A DNA stretch of 64,000 nucleotides, taken from assembly GCF_900129555.1 (NCBI RefSeq), contig NZ_FQWC01000010.1, positions 1 through 64,000 on the forward strand. Direction: 5' to 3'. The translations under genes and the position numbers were made by a program. The notes beneath the pieces were generated by a model. It was not told where the DNA came from, searched no databases, and was given only the letters and a program-made list of their open reading frames with translations. Shown here piece after piece: positions 18,752-27,810 of the stretch (its first letter is position 1; every line of letters begins with the position of its first letter). Source of the DNA: Flavobacterium defluvii (lineage in GTDB: Bacteria > Bacteroidota > Bacteroidia > Flavobacteriales > Flavobacteriaceae).

Positions 18752-20695
18752 ATGAATTTTAAGTATTTTTTATGTGTATGTCTGTTTAGTTTTTTAAAAT
18801 TAAATGCACAATCAGTTGTAAAAAGTCCGGATGGAAAACTTAAATTATCGGTTTCGATTTTAAAGGAAATCCCTTTTTATAGTATTTCTTATAATGATAA
18901 AACATTTTTAGAAAATTCTCCGCTTGGTTTAAAAACAAATGTGGGGGATTTTACAACGGGATTAAATTTAAAATCGGAAATCATTCAAAATAAAGTTGAT
19001 GAAACGTATCAATTGTCTAATATTAAGCAGAGTAAGGTGCATTATGAAGCTAATGAAGCCGTATTTTCTTTCACTAAAGAAAATAAACCTGCGATTGATG
19101 TAATTTTCAGGGTTAGCAATAATGATGTGGCTTTTAAGTATAAGATACATTCGCAGAAAGAAGCGCGTGCCTGTGTGGTGGAGGAAGAAGCTTCTGGTTT
19201 TCTTCTGCCACAGGGAACGACTACATTTCTTTGTCCGCAAAGTAAACCCATGACAGGATATGCCAGAACAGCACCAAGTTATGAAACATCGTATGCATTA
19301 GATGATGCAATGGGTAAAAACGGCATTGGCGAAGGCTATACATTTCCGTGTCTTTTTAAAGTAAATAATAACGGCTGGGTTTTAATATCTGAAACAGGCG
19401 TTGACGGGAATTACTGTGGGAGCAGACTAATTGGCCATGAAAAAGGACTGTACACAATTGGTTTTCCAATGGCAGGGGAAAACAATGGAAACGGAACTAC
19501 AGCACCTGGAATTGCGCTTCCCGGAGAAACTCCGTGGCGGACTATTACAATAGGCGAAACGCTCGGTCCTATTGTAACCACAACGATTCCGTTTGATTTG
19601 GTTAAACCAAAATATAATGCCTCAAAAGAATATCAATATACAAAAGGCACTTGGAGCTGGATTATGAAAATGGACAACAACACAACTTTTCCCGTTCAAA
19701 AACAATACATTGATTTTAGTAATGCTTTGGGATATGAAACCATACTTATTGATGCACTTTGGGATACACAGATCGGAAAAGATAAAATTACCGAATTAGC
19801 GGAATACGGACGAACAAAAAACGTGGGGTTGTATTTATGGTATAACTCAAATGGGTACTGGAACGATGCGCCACAGGGACCAAGAGGCATGATGGATAAT
19901 GCAGCAGTTCGTCGTCAGGAAATGGCGTGGATGAAAAGTATTGGCGTAAAAGGAATTAAAGTAGATTTTTTCGGCGGAGACAAACAAGTTACAATGAAGT
20001 TATACGAAGATATCCTGACAGATGCGAATGAATTTGGTATTATGGTTATTTTTCATGGTTGTACATTACCGAGAGGCTGGGAGCGTATGTATCCTAATTA
20101 TGCGGCAAGCGAGGCGGTTTTGGCGAGTGAAAATCTGCATTTTGGGCAGTTAAGCTGTGATAATGAAGCTGCAAACGCGGCAACACATACTTTTATTCGA
20201 AATACAGTTGGCAGTATGGATTTTGGTGGGAGTGCCTTAAATAAATTTTACAACAGTGATAATATTCCTAATAAAGGTACAAAACGAATTACTTCGGATG
20301 TATTTGCTTTGGCTACTGCCGTACTTTTTCAAAGCGGCGTGCAGCATTTTGCATTGGCACCAAACAATTTGACCGATGCTCCGCAGTGGGCTGTTAATTT
20401 TATAAAAGGAGTTCCAACCACCTGGGATGAGATTCGTTTTCTGGAAGGATATCCCGGTAAATATGTCATTATTGCCCGCCGAAAAGGAATTAAGTGGTAT
20501 ATCGCGGGTATAAATGCGCAGAAAGAAACACTGAAAATTAAATTAAAACTGCCTATGATTGCTTCGGGAACAACTTTACAATATTATTCAGATGATGCGC
20601 AATTGAATGGAAAAAAAGAAACAGTAAAACTTAAAAAAAATCAGGAGGCTGAAATTAAAATTCCCTGCAATGGGGGAGTACTTCTGTTGAATTAA
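18752..20695 (+). CDS. GH97 alpha-glycosidase
   Basis: A 647-residue secreted member of GH97, a family of alpha-glucosidases and alpha-galactosidases common in Bacteroidota. It has a signal peptide ending LKLNAQ, an N-terminal beta-super-sandwich (VVKSPDGKLKLSVSI ... ISYNDKTFL), and a barrel with GIKVDFFGGDKQ, IFHGCTLPRGWERMYPN and ASEAVLASENLHF. I cannot decide from sequence alone between the inverting and the retaining group. In a xylan cluster an alpha-galactosidase acting on side chains is plausible. It is the last plus-strand gene of the cluster. Confidence 0.88.
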   Translation: MNFKYFLCVCLFSFLKLNAQSVVKSPDGKLKLSVSILKEIPFYSISYNDKTFLENSPLGLKTNVGDFTTGLNLKSEIIQNKVDETYQLSNIKQSKVHYEANEAVFSFTKENKPAIDVIFRVSNNDVAFKYKIHSQKEARACVVEEEASGFLLPQGTTTFLCPQSKPMTGYARTAPSYETSYALDDAMGKNGIGEGYTFPCLFKVNNNGWVLISETGVDGNYCGSRLIGHEKGLYTIGFPMAGENNGNGTTAPGIALPGETPWRTITIGETLGPIVTTTIPFDLVKPKYNASKEYQYTKGTWSWIMKMDNNTTFPVQKQYIDFSNALGYETILIDALWDTQIGKDKITELAEYGRTKNVGLYLWYNSNGYWNDAPQGPRGMMDNAAVRRQEMAWMKSIGVKGIKVDFFGGDKQVTMKLYEDILTDANEFGIMVIFHGCTLPRGWERMYPNYAASEAVLASENLHFGQLSCDNEAANAATHTFIRNTVGSMDFGGSALNKFYNSDNIPNKGTKRITSDVFALATAVLFQSGVQHFALAPNNLTDAPQWAVNFIKGVPTTWDEIRFLEGYPGKYVIIARRKGIKWYIAGINAQKETLKIKLKLPMIASGTTLQYYSDDAQLNGKKETVKLKKNQEAEIKIPCNGGVLLLN

Positions 20696-20740
20696 TTGGA
20701 GATAGTCTGCTAAAAGAATAAGAATAGATAGGTTTTAATT

Positions 20741-20775
20741 TTTTACACCTGCAGTACCGCGATTTTAGTGTAAAA
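20741..20775. terminator. Possible bidirectional terminator between convergent genes
   Basis: TTTTACAC and GTGTAAAA arms, eight pairs, enclose a 19-base loop in the 214-base gap between the converging GH97 and GH8 genes. AT-rich flanks give T tracts in both directions. The stem is weak. Confidence 0.3.
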
Positions 20776-20909
20776 TATAAAAAAAATCAATCTTTTTTTA
20801 AACGGAAAAATTCTAAAAAGACTTAATTTTTGTGACAAAGGAAGGAATCTTCTCCAAAATCCCCATATTATAATACTTGTATATTGTTTCATATTTTTAA
20901 TTTAAAAAT

Positions 20910-22211
20910 TTACTCAACCCTTTCGGCTATAATCTGGTAGTTTCCGCTAAGATGCATTAAACTGAAGAGATACATTAATCCATCATAATATGGGTCAAAG
21001 TAACCATCTTCATAAGGTTCAAGTTTGGCATTCCATAATGAATGAACAAAATCCATACTTGCTTTGTCTTTATTTACCAACGATGCTGTGGCAGCAGTTC
21101 CTACTAACCCAATCGAATGTCTAAGTTTTTTGACTGGACCAGCCTGAAGAATAAACTCTGGAGTAGAACCATCCAGATTAAACTGATCTTGATATGTATT
21201 TAATCCTTTCGATCTAAGGAAATTTTGAAATCGTTTAGCATAATCTTCCTGCCATTCTTTATCTTTTCCGTACCAGGTATAATCCATTGCAATATTCATA
21301 GGAACACGCCAGGAGTCATAGCGAAATCCCGGAGGCATCCAGGGTGTTGGATGTGGTTCACCGTTAAATTCAGTATAATCTGAATTTAACCCGGTCACGG
21401 GATGGCAGGCATTATGTAAAAAATTACGCGAAATATCAGCGCATTCTTTATAAAACTTCTCATGACCGTCTTTGGCATACAATGCCCATATTTCATAAAA
21501 TGCAGGAACATGATAAGAAGGATCTGTCCAATTGTAACCTCCTCCTTCCGGCACAAATGTAATCTGCTTATGCTCTGTGTTTATAATATTATATACATTT
21601 CCAGTGCCGTCTTTTTTCCACATGGCATCTAGAATTCTTCGTGCCTCTTTATAGTAGTTTATTCCTGTATCATTACCCCATTTATTAGAGGCAAAAAGCA
21701 GACTGGTAATATAATACAATTCACCGTCTGAGGCAGAACCGGGAGAGTTTTGTTTTTTGGTCTCAGGATTTACACTCCACGCAAAGTAGCCTCCTCTTGT
21801 TCCTTCCTGATGCTGCATGTATTTTACTGACCATCTCCAGAGACGATCAAAAACATCTTTTTTATTGAGCTGAACTGCGACCATCATTCCGTATGACATT
21901 CCTTCGGTACGGGCATCTTTATTTTTTACGTCAGAAACGTATCCTAATGAATCACCCTCTTCAAAATAAACTTTATCAGGTCCTTCAAAAACATCGTAAT
22001 AGGCTTTGGCTAATTTCTTATCTATTTCGACCTGACTGTACCCTGCTTCTTTAAAAAGATTTCGGTATTGAGGTCTTTTGGGTTCTGATTTATCTGTATT
22101 CTTTTTATGCTGCGCTATTATTAAACTAGGAGCAGTCAACATAAATATCATTATTAAAACTGAAATTTTACTTAAACTCAAACTTTGATTTTTTTTATCT
22201 GTATTTTTCAT
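20910..22211 (-). CDS. GH8 reducing-end xylose-releasing exo-oligoxylanase
   Basis: A 433-residue GH8 enzyme with a signal sequence. The general acid is Glu103 in ARTEGMSYGM, and the conserved SASDGE stretch follows. The N-terminal EGPDKVYFEEGDSLGYVSDVKN pattern resembles the Rex subgroup of GH8 (EC 3.2.1.156), which removes single xylose units from the reducing end of xylo-oligosaccharides. Endoglucanases of GH8 are the alternative. It follows the SusD gene on the minus strand by about 135 bases and is the only enzyme in this unit. Its product would feed the same xylose pathway as the larger cluster. Confidence 0.85.
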   Translation of the reverse strand: MKNTDKKNQSLSLSKISVLIMIFMLTAPSLIIAQHKKNTDKSEPKRPQYRNLFKEAGYSQVEIDKKLAKAYYDVFEGPDKVYFEEGDSLGYVSDVKNKDARTEGMSYGMMVAVQLNKKDVFDRLWRWSVKYMQHQEGTRGGYFAWSVNPETKKQNSPGSASDGELYYITSLLFASNKWGNDTGINYYKEARRILDAMWKKDGTGNVYNIINTEHKQITFVPEGGGYNWTDPSYHVPAFYEIWALYAKDGHEKFYKECADISRNFLHNACHPVTGLNSDYTEFNGEPHPTPWMPPGFRYDSWRVPMNIAMDYTWYGKDKEWQEDYAKRFQNFLRSKGLNTYQDQFNLDGSTPEFILQAGPVKKLRHSIGLVGTAATASLVNKDKASMDFVHSLWNAKLEPYEDGYFDPYYDGLMYLFSLMHLSGNYQIIAERVE

Positions 22212-22348
22212 TTTTTGACTTAATTAAAAAATTTGAAAATCCAATTCGTTTTTATTCAGTTACATTTCTGTAAACAAATAAACAGCGCAGTGAGATGCGC
22301 TGTTTATCAAACTAACTTAACTTGAACCGACCAAAAATTTAAATTATC

Positions 22349-23842
22349 TTAATAACCAGGATTATTATCTGTTGGTTTTATTTTAGGATTAGAAGATGTT
22401 TCCCTGTTCGGTATTGGCCATAATTCGCTTTTCCCGGCAGTAAAACCAGTTCCTTGTAATACTGTACTTGCGATGCCCCATCTTATAAGATCATCAAAAC
22501 GAGACTGTTCTCCCGCAAACTCTACTTGACGTTCGTGAACAATTGCTGCAAACACCGCCTCTTTGGTTGGTGTAATAGCAGTTGTCAGGTTTGCTCTGTC
22601 TCGAACTTCTTTAATGTACGCTATAGCTGCTGTCTGCGAACCTCCATCTCTTTGGTTTTCACATTCTGCCTTCATAAGCAATACATCTGCATAACGCATT
22701 ACTTTAAAGTTAATGCTTGAACGTGTTGCCTCATCTTCTCTATTATAATAGTTTTGATATTTTTTCCAACCCGCTCTTCTAATACCTGCTGAGGTAGTGA
22801 AGTTGCTCGCCACCATTACCTTAGTTCCTTTTAAATAAGATGAACCAGGCACATAAAAAGTATCTCCAAAACGGTTATCTCCTGCTTCATATGCATCTAA
22901 AAGTTCATCTGACGGATAGACATTGTACCAGCTAAGATTTCCGTATTCCTGACCTCTTAGTGTTGACTCCTCAAAACCAGTTCCCTGGCTATCACCAACA
23001 GCACCCCATTGATCTCCAGTTCCATTTTTTTCATCAAATTCTATTTCAAAAATCGACTCTTTGCCATGTTCAGTTTCTTCCATAAAGTTGTTATAAAAAT
23101 TCCCTTTATCTTCAAGACTGTAACCTGTCACATTGTTAAGCGCAGCTAAAGCTTCATTATATTTCTTTTGATATAATAATACCTTACCCAATTGAGCATA
23201 AGCAGCTTCTTTATTAGCTCTTCCTGCTGATTCTGATGCCTTTGACAAAAGATTTTGTGATGCAAATACAAGATCTTCTTCAATCAGTGCATATACCTCT
23301 GCTTTAGGGCTTCGTGCATTTCCGACAATAGTACCTGTTTTATAAATTGGCAAATCACCAAAACGTTTTACTAATAGGAAATAATAATACGCTCTTAAAA
23401 AATGAGCTTCTCCTAGATATTTGTTCTTTTTTTCCTGAGATAAAACTGCATTTGGAAGAGCATTTATTTTCTGCTCATTATCCAATACAAAATTTGCTCT
23501 TGAGATTCCTATATAGCAAGATTCCCAATAATATTGAATAATATCATTTCCTGCATTAAAAGAAAAATCCTGAAAAGGCTTCTTGTTGCCTTCTAACTGC
23601 GGATTTCCTAAAGCATCGTGCCCCATTAGATCCATGGCAAAGAAAAGATTTCTTCCATAAAGTCCTCTTGTCTGAAGATTTGCATATGAAGCGTTTACTG
23701 CAGACTGCACTTGTGCTTCTGTTTTAAAGAAAGTTTCAGGCGATAAAGTATTAGGATTAGTCAATTCTAATTCGCTACTGTCACATGAAGTCATGGTTAA
23801 AGCTCCAGACAGTACTATAAGTATATATTTAATTTTTTTCAT
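22349..23842 (-). CDS. SusD/RagB-like glycan-binding lipoprotein (xylo-oligosaccharide unit)
   Basis: A 497-residue SusD-like lipoprotein. The signal peptide ends in LTMTSC (lipidated Cys at residue 20). The N-terminus has ELELTNPNTLSPETFFKTEAQVQSAV. TPR-like helices (YAQLGKVLLYQKKYNEAL) lie in the middle. The end shows VMRYADVLLMKAECEN, IVHERQVEFAGEQSRFDDLIRWG and ELWPIPNRE...NPGY. It is 12 bases downstream of the SusC gene and close to the GH8 gene, so it likely binds xylo-oligosaccharides. Confidence 0.92.
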   Translation of the reverse strand: MKKIKYILIVLSGALTMTSCDSSELELTNPNTLSPETFFKTEAQVQSAVNASYANLQTRGLYGRNLFFAMDLMGHDALGNPQLEGNKKPFQDFSFNAGNDIIQYYWESCYIGISRANFVLDNEQKINALPNAVLSQEKKNKYLGEAHFLRAYYYFLLVKRFGDLPIYKTGTIVGNARSPKAEVYALIEEDLVFASQNLLSKASESAGRANKEAAYAQLGKVLLYQKKYNEALAALNNVTGYSLEDKGNFYNNFMEETEHGKESIFEIEFDEKNGTGDQWGAVGDSQGTGFEESTLRGQEYGNLSWYNVYPSDELLDAYEAGDNRFGDTFYVPGSSYLKGTKVMVASNFTTSAGIRRAGWKKYQNYYNREDEATRSSINFKVMRYADVLLMKAECENQRDGGSQTAAIAYIKEVRDRANLTTAITPTKEAVFAAIVHERQVEFAGEQSRFDDLIRWGIASTVLQGTGFTAGKSELWPIPNRETSSNPKIKPTDNNPGY

Positions 23843-23854
23843 CGTCTCTAAATA

Positions 23855-26800
23855 TTAAAATGTAACATCAATTCCAAAAATCACCGATTTTGGCTGTGGA
23901 TACCTTCCTAAGTCAATACCTGCTGAATTTGCATTGGCATCTGCACGCGCAATTTCTGGATCTAAACCAGAGTAATTTGTAATTGTTATAAGGTTTTGTC
24001 CGCTTACATAAAATCTTGCTTTTGAAAAATAGGGTTTAAAAGCATCTCCTGATAATGTATATCCCAGAGCGATGTTTTTTAATCTTGTGAACGAACCATC
24101 TTCAATATAGCGCTGATTTGCTGAAGACCAGTTAATATCAGCTCCCTGAGCTCTTGGTAAGGTAGCATTAGGATTCGTTACAACTCCGTTTTGAACAATT
24201 GCTCTGTCTAGAACATCTGTACTTGCATTAAATAAACGGTTCATTCCTTTTAGATCAAAAGTATTTGCATTATAAATGTCGTTGCCCGCAACTCCAGTTA
24301 TAAAGCAATTAAAATCAAAGTTTTTGTATGCAGCGCTTAAGTTTAATCCGTAAGTGAAATCAGGATATGGATTTCCAATATTTGTTTTATCCTCAGAATT
24401 AATTACTTTATTGCCATCACGGTCAACAATTTTAATATCACCAGGTTTTATAGCAGTTTGACCTGGTCCAAAAACAGCATCAACTTCTGCTTGATTTTGG
24501 TAAATTCCGTTAGTCTGATATCCATAAAAATAGAATAATGGCTGACCCACTTCTAATCTGGAGAAGTTTTCAAGCCCTGCTCTTGGTGCTGGGCCACCTA
24601 ATACACTAGTTACGCCAGGCGCTAGACTCGTTACCTCATTTTTACTTGTTCCTAAATTTGCCACTGCAGACCATGTAAAGTCCCCTTTTCTGTCATTGTA
24701 GCCAAGCGAAACTTCAAAACCGCTTACTTTTACGTCTGCAATATTTTGAATTTGAGTTCCACCACCTGCAGATCCAACAGAAGCAGCAAGAGGAACAGCA
24801 AAAAGAATGTCACTACTCTTATTGTTAAAATATTCAAACGAACCTGTCAGTTTATCATCAAATAAACCAAAATCAACCCCTATATTTCTATCTAATTTTG
24901 ACTCCCATTTCAAGTCTGGATTAGCTGCAACACCTAAAGAAACCCCTGGCGCATTTGCTCCTCCAATTGGATAATTATAATTTGCCAATAAAGTAGCGCT
25001 GTATTGATAATTGTCTATTCTATCATTTCCTGTAGTTCCTGTACTAGCTCTAAGTTTTAATGTGCTGAAAATAGAATTATTCATAAAACTTTCTTTAGCT
25101 ATATTCCATCCTACAGCAACAGAATAGAAATTCCCCCAGCGATTATTTGCCCCAAAACGAGAAGATGCATCTCTACGTCCTGAAAGAGCTAAAAGATATT
25201 TACCATCATAGTCATAGTTGATACGGGCAATATATCCTAAGTTTTTCTCTTCATAATTTGCAGATCCTAAACTTCCTTCGTTATAACGCAGCTGATCAAT
25301 TTCGTTTGAAATATAGTAACGGCTTCCTGCAGCCAGGCTTTGCGATTTTCCGTCAATTTTTGTAATAACTCCTAATACTTCAAGGTTGTGTTTTTGAGCA
25401 ATAGTCGTTTTATACGTTAAGCTATTATCAAAAACGATAGTTTGTCCTTGTGAATTTGTTTCGTTTGTTGAAGAAAATGCCTGTTTGTGATAAGAACCAT
25501 CCTGAAAACCAGGAATAAAAGTATGATCTTTACTCGTATAGTAATCTAACGAAACTTGTGATCTGAATTTCAAACCTTTATAAATTTCCAATTCAGCATA
25601 AATATTTCCGATAATAGATAAATTATTAATTTTCTGATATCCTAAATTAGCCACACGCACTGGGTTTTCTGCATCGTTTCCATCAATAGCGCTTGGTCCC
25701 TGATATCCTCCGATATTATCTTCATTGTAAATGGGCAGATAAGGAGCCATTTTAATCGCATGCTCTAATAATGTTCTTCCGCCTGAGCTGCGTTCTGGAT
25801 TAATAGTGCTGAAAGAAACTCCTATGTTGCTTCCTATTTTTAGTTTGCCAATATCTTGAGTATTATTAGCTCTAAAAGAATAACGTTCGAAACCTGTATT
25901 TATAATAGCTCCGTCCTGTTTCATATATTCCGCAGAATAACGTCCTGTAGAAGTTTCTGTACCATTTGAAAAGCTTAGGTTGTAATCCTGCATAACTCCA
26001 GTTTGAAAGATTTGGTCTTGCCAGTTGGTATTGATATTTGCAAACTCAGCTGCTCTTGCTGTTAAATCGCTTCCTAAATCTTTAGCGTACTGAAGATATT
26101 GTTGCGTATTTAAAACATTGTATCTTTTTGTCACTTCCTGTCCTCCAACATAAGTGCTAAAGCTTAACTGTCCAGGTCCTTTTTTACCCTTTTTGGTAGT
26201 AACCATAATTACGCCGTTGAAAGCTTTAGAACCATATAAAGCTGTAGTAGAGGCATCTTTCAAAACAGAAATACTCTCAATATCATTTGGACTTAAACCA
26301 GAAAGGTTTCCAGTTAACACTCCGTCAATTACATATAAAGGAGCACTGTTTCCCATTGTAGCCAGACCACGAATACTAACGGTAGGATTCGAGCCAGGTG
26401 CACCATTTACAACTGTAACCCCAGCAGCACGCCCTTGTAAAGCTGATTCAGCATTAGTAATAGGCACCGCAGCAATATCCTTTGAACTTACAGTAGAAAT
26501 TGCTCCTGTAATCTTGGTTCTTTTTTGAGTACCATAGGCTATAACTACTTCATTTAAATTTTGTGTGGATTGAATAAGAGTAACATTAATTGAGTTTCTT
26601 TCACCTACGGTGATAGTTTGTGAGATTAAGCCAACATAGGAGTACGTTATTTTATCGGTAGGGCTAACTCCTTTTAAAGAGTATTTACCGTCAAAATCTG
26701 TTGATGTGCTATTCTGCGTTCCTTCAACATTAATACTGGCACCCGGTAATGGAAACCCAGAAGGGTCTGTAATCACGCCAGAAATGGTTTTTGATTGTGC

Positions 26801-26863
26801 CATTATACTATGACTGCCCAAGATCAACAGTCCGATTAGTGCAATTTTGAGTTTTACATTCAT
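23855..26863 (-). CDS. SusC-like TonB-dependent transporter (xylo-oligosaccharide unit)
   Basis: A 1002-residue outer-membrane transporter. The signal peptide (ALIGLLILGSHSIMAQ) is followed by a carboxypeptidase-regulatory-like domain (ISGVITDPSGFPLPGASINV, FDGKYSLKGV), a plug beginning near LNEVVIAYGTQKRTKITGAIS, and the barrel. It is the promoter-proximal gene of the minus-strand SusC-SusD-GH8 operon. The same operator 12-mer found before the other xylan SusC gene lies about 170 bases upstream of its start codon. It probably imports shorter or differently decorated xylan fragments than the first SusC. Confidence 0.93.
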   Translation of the reverse strand: MNVKLKIALIGLLILGSHSIMAQSKTISGVITDPSGFPLPGASINVEGTQNSTSTDFDGKYSLKGVSPTDKITYSYVGLISQTITVGERNSINVTLIQSTQNLNEVVIAYGTQKRTKITGAISTVSSKDIAAVPITNAESALQGRAAGVTVVNGAPGSNPTVSIRGLATMGNSAPLYVIDGVLTGNLSGLSPNDIESISVLKDASTTALYGSKAFNGVIMVTTKKGKKGPGQLSFSTYVGGQEVTKRYNVLNTQQYLQYAKDLGSDLTARAAEFANINTNWQDQIFQTGVMQDYNLSFSNGTETSTGRYSAEYMKQDGAIINTGFERYSFRANNTQDIGKLKIGSNIGVSFSTINPERSSGGRTLLEHAIKMAPYLPIYNEDNIGGYQGPSAIDGNDAENPVRVANLGYQKINNLSIIGNIYAELEIYKGLKFRSQVSLDYYTSKDHTFIPGFQDGSYHKQAFSSTNETNSQGQTIVFDNSLTYKTTIAQKHNLEVLGVITKIDGKSQSLAAGSRYYISNEIDQLRYNEGSLGSANYEEKNLGYIARINYDYDGKYLLALSGRRDASSRFGANNRWGNFYSVAVGWNIAKESFMNNSIFSTLKLRASTGTTGNDRIDNYQYSATLLANYNYPIGGANAPGVSLGVAANPDLKWESKLDRNIGVDFGLFDDKLTGSFEYFNNKSSDILFAVPLAASVGSAGGGTQIQNIADVKVSGFEVSLGYNDRKGDFTWSAVANLGTSKNEVTSLAPGVTSVLGGPAPRAGLENFSRLEVGQPLFYFYGYQTNGIYQNQAEVDAVFGPGQTAIKPGDIKIVDRDGNKVINSEDKTNIGNPYPDFTYGLNLSAAYKNFDFNCFITGVAGNDIYNANTFDLKGMNRLFNASTDVLDRAIVQNGVVTNPNATLPRAQGADINWSSANQRYIEDGSFTRLKNIALGYTLSGDAFKPYFSKARFYVSGQNLITITNYSGLDPEIARADANANSAGIDLGRYPQPKSVIFGIDVTF

Positions 26864-27008
26864 TGTTAATAGTTTTTTGTTTGGTTTAAATAGTTAAATG
26901 GTTGTATTCTAAATTGTATTAATTCATGTGATATTATTTATTTGGTTCTGTTTTGATTTTTTAGAAAATGATTCATTATGAATCTGTATAATGTAGGTAT
27001 ATCATTAA

Positions 27009-27045
27009 CAAATATATAAAAACAATTAATAAAACAATCGGTTGT
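27009..27045 (-). promoter_or_regulatory. SusCD-GH8 operon promoter with LacI-type operator
   Basis: Read on the minus strand, ACAACCGATTGT (27045-27034) is identical to the operator at 588-599. The -7 box TATATTTG (27016-27009) follows 18 bases after the ATTG of the operator, which may again act as the -33 element. The intervening sequence is also similar (ATTnATTGTTTTT). A transcript from here would have a leader of about 140 bases before the SusC ATG. Confidence 0.62.
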
Positions 27046-27343
27046 TTTGTGTTTTTTTTAAATTATAAGTAAAAAATAGTAAAAATAAAAACATTAAAAA
27101 TATTTTTTAGCTAATAAAAATAAAAATAATATAATGCTAAAATGAAATTAAAAATAAAAACTAATAATTAATTAGTGAACTGACTGATTTTATAAAAAAA
27201 ATATAAATATTAAAAAAAATATTAAATTTCAATAAAATCGGATAATACATAAGTAAATAGCTGTTAAATTACAATAAAATGCATCTTTTGAAATTTATCT
27301 AAAGAAAAACGGGTCTTAAAAGCAAAGACCAATAAGAAAAAAA

Positions 27344-27353
27344 CAATCGGTTT
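27344..27353 (-). promoter_or_regulatory. Auxiliary LacI-type operator copy
   Basis: CAATCGGTTT matches nine of ten bases of the promoter-proximal operator core at 27035-27044, in the same orientation, 309 bp further from the SusC gene. The spacing is close to the 323 bp between the paired sites of the other SusCD unit. Confidence 0.42.
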
Positions 27354-27535
27354 CTTAAAATAATGTTCTTTTAAGATATTGTATGAATATTAAAAAAACA
27401 ATGCAATACCTGATAATATGCACCATACCACAATGAAATAAAAATTCTATCTCTAAAAAAGATCATCCATAGTTTAAAACTGCGCTGTCTCGATTTTGCA
27501 CAGAAGTTCATCATGATTGCAAAAAGTTTCTTTTT

Positions 27536-27718
27536 ATGAATGCTATAATTTGTTCTATTTTCAGTAAAGAATCATTTAAAAACTTTAGAGATCATGTTAC
27601 CGATTTCAACAAAGTCGGACTGTATAATTTTTAAAAGTACCGATCGGATTGGCTGCATGATAAACAAGAATATTACTTTGTTTCTTCTGGAGATAACCTT
27701 TATACAAGTTGTAAATAA
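27536..27718 (+). pseudogene. Possible remnant of a small gene
   Basis: The frame from ATG 27536 encodes 32 residues (starting MNAIICSIFSKESFKNF), stops at TAA 27632-27634, and continues in frame for 27 more codons (KYRSDWLHDKQEYYFVSSGD...) to TAA 27716. The composition looks protein-like on both sides of the stop. I do not recognise the family. It could be chance coding in non-coding DNA. Confidence 0.25.
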
Positions 27719-27810
27719 AAGAGGCTGAAAAAGCTTTATCATTTTCTTTATTCTAAAGTGTAACGTTTTTAATTCTCTTAGAGTCTTTATTGATAAACAT
27801 AGAAATATAT

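Larger units (their letters stand above)
26864..27810. other. 947-base gap between divergent genes: regulatory region plus possible gene remnant
   Basis: The left part is the leader and promoter of the minus-strand SusC operon. Bases 27050-27300 are extremely AT-rich with no frame of note. A second operator copy lies at 27344. The right part contains a short frame from ATG 27536 interrupted by TAA at 27632-27634 and continuing in frame to 27718 (listed separately). I see no RNA gene. Confidence 0.5.

Noticed and set aside
18845..18860. A TATCGGTTT match to half of the LacI-type operator
   Set aside because: It is inside the GH97 coding sequence, has only a partial match and no mirror half, so it is expected by chance.
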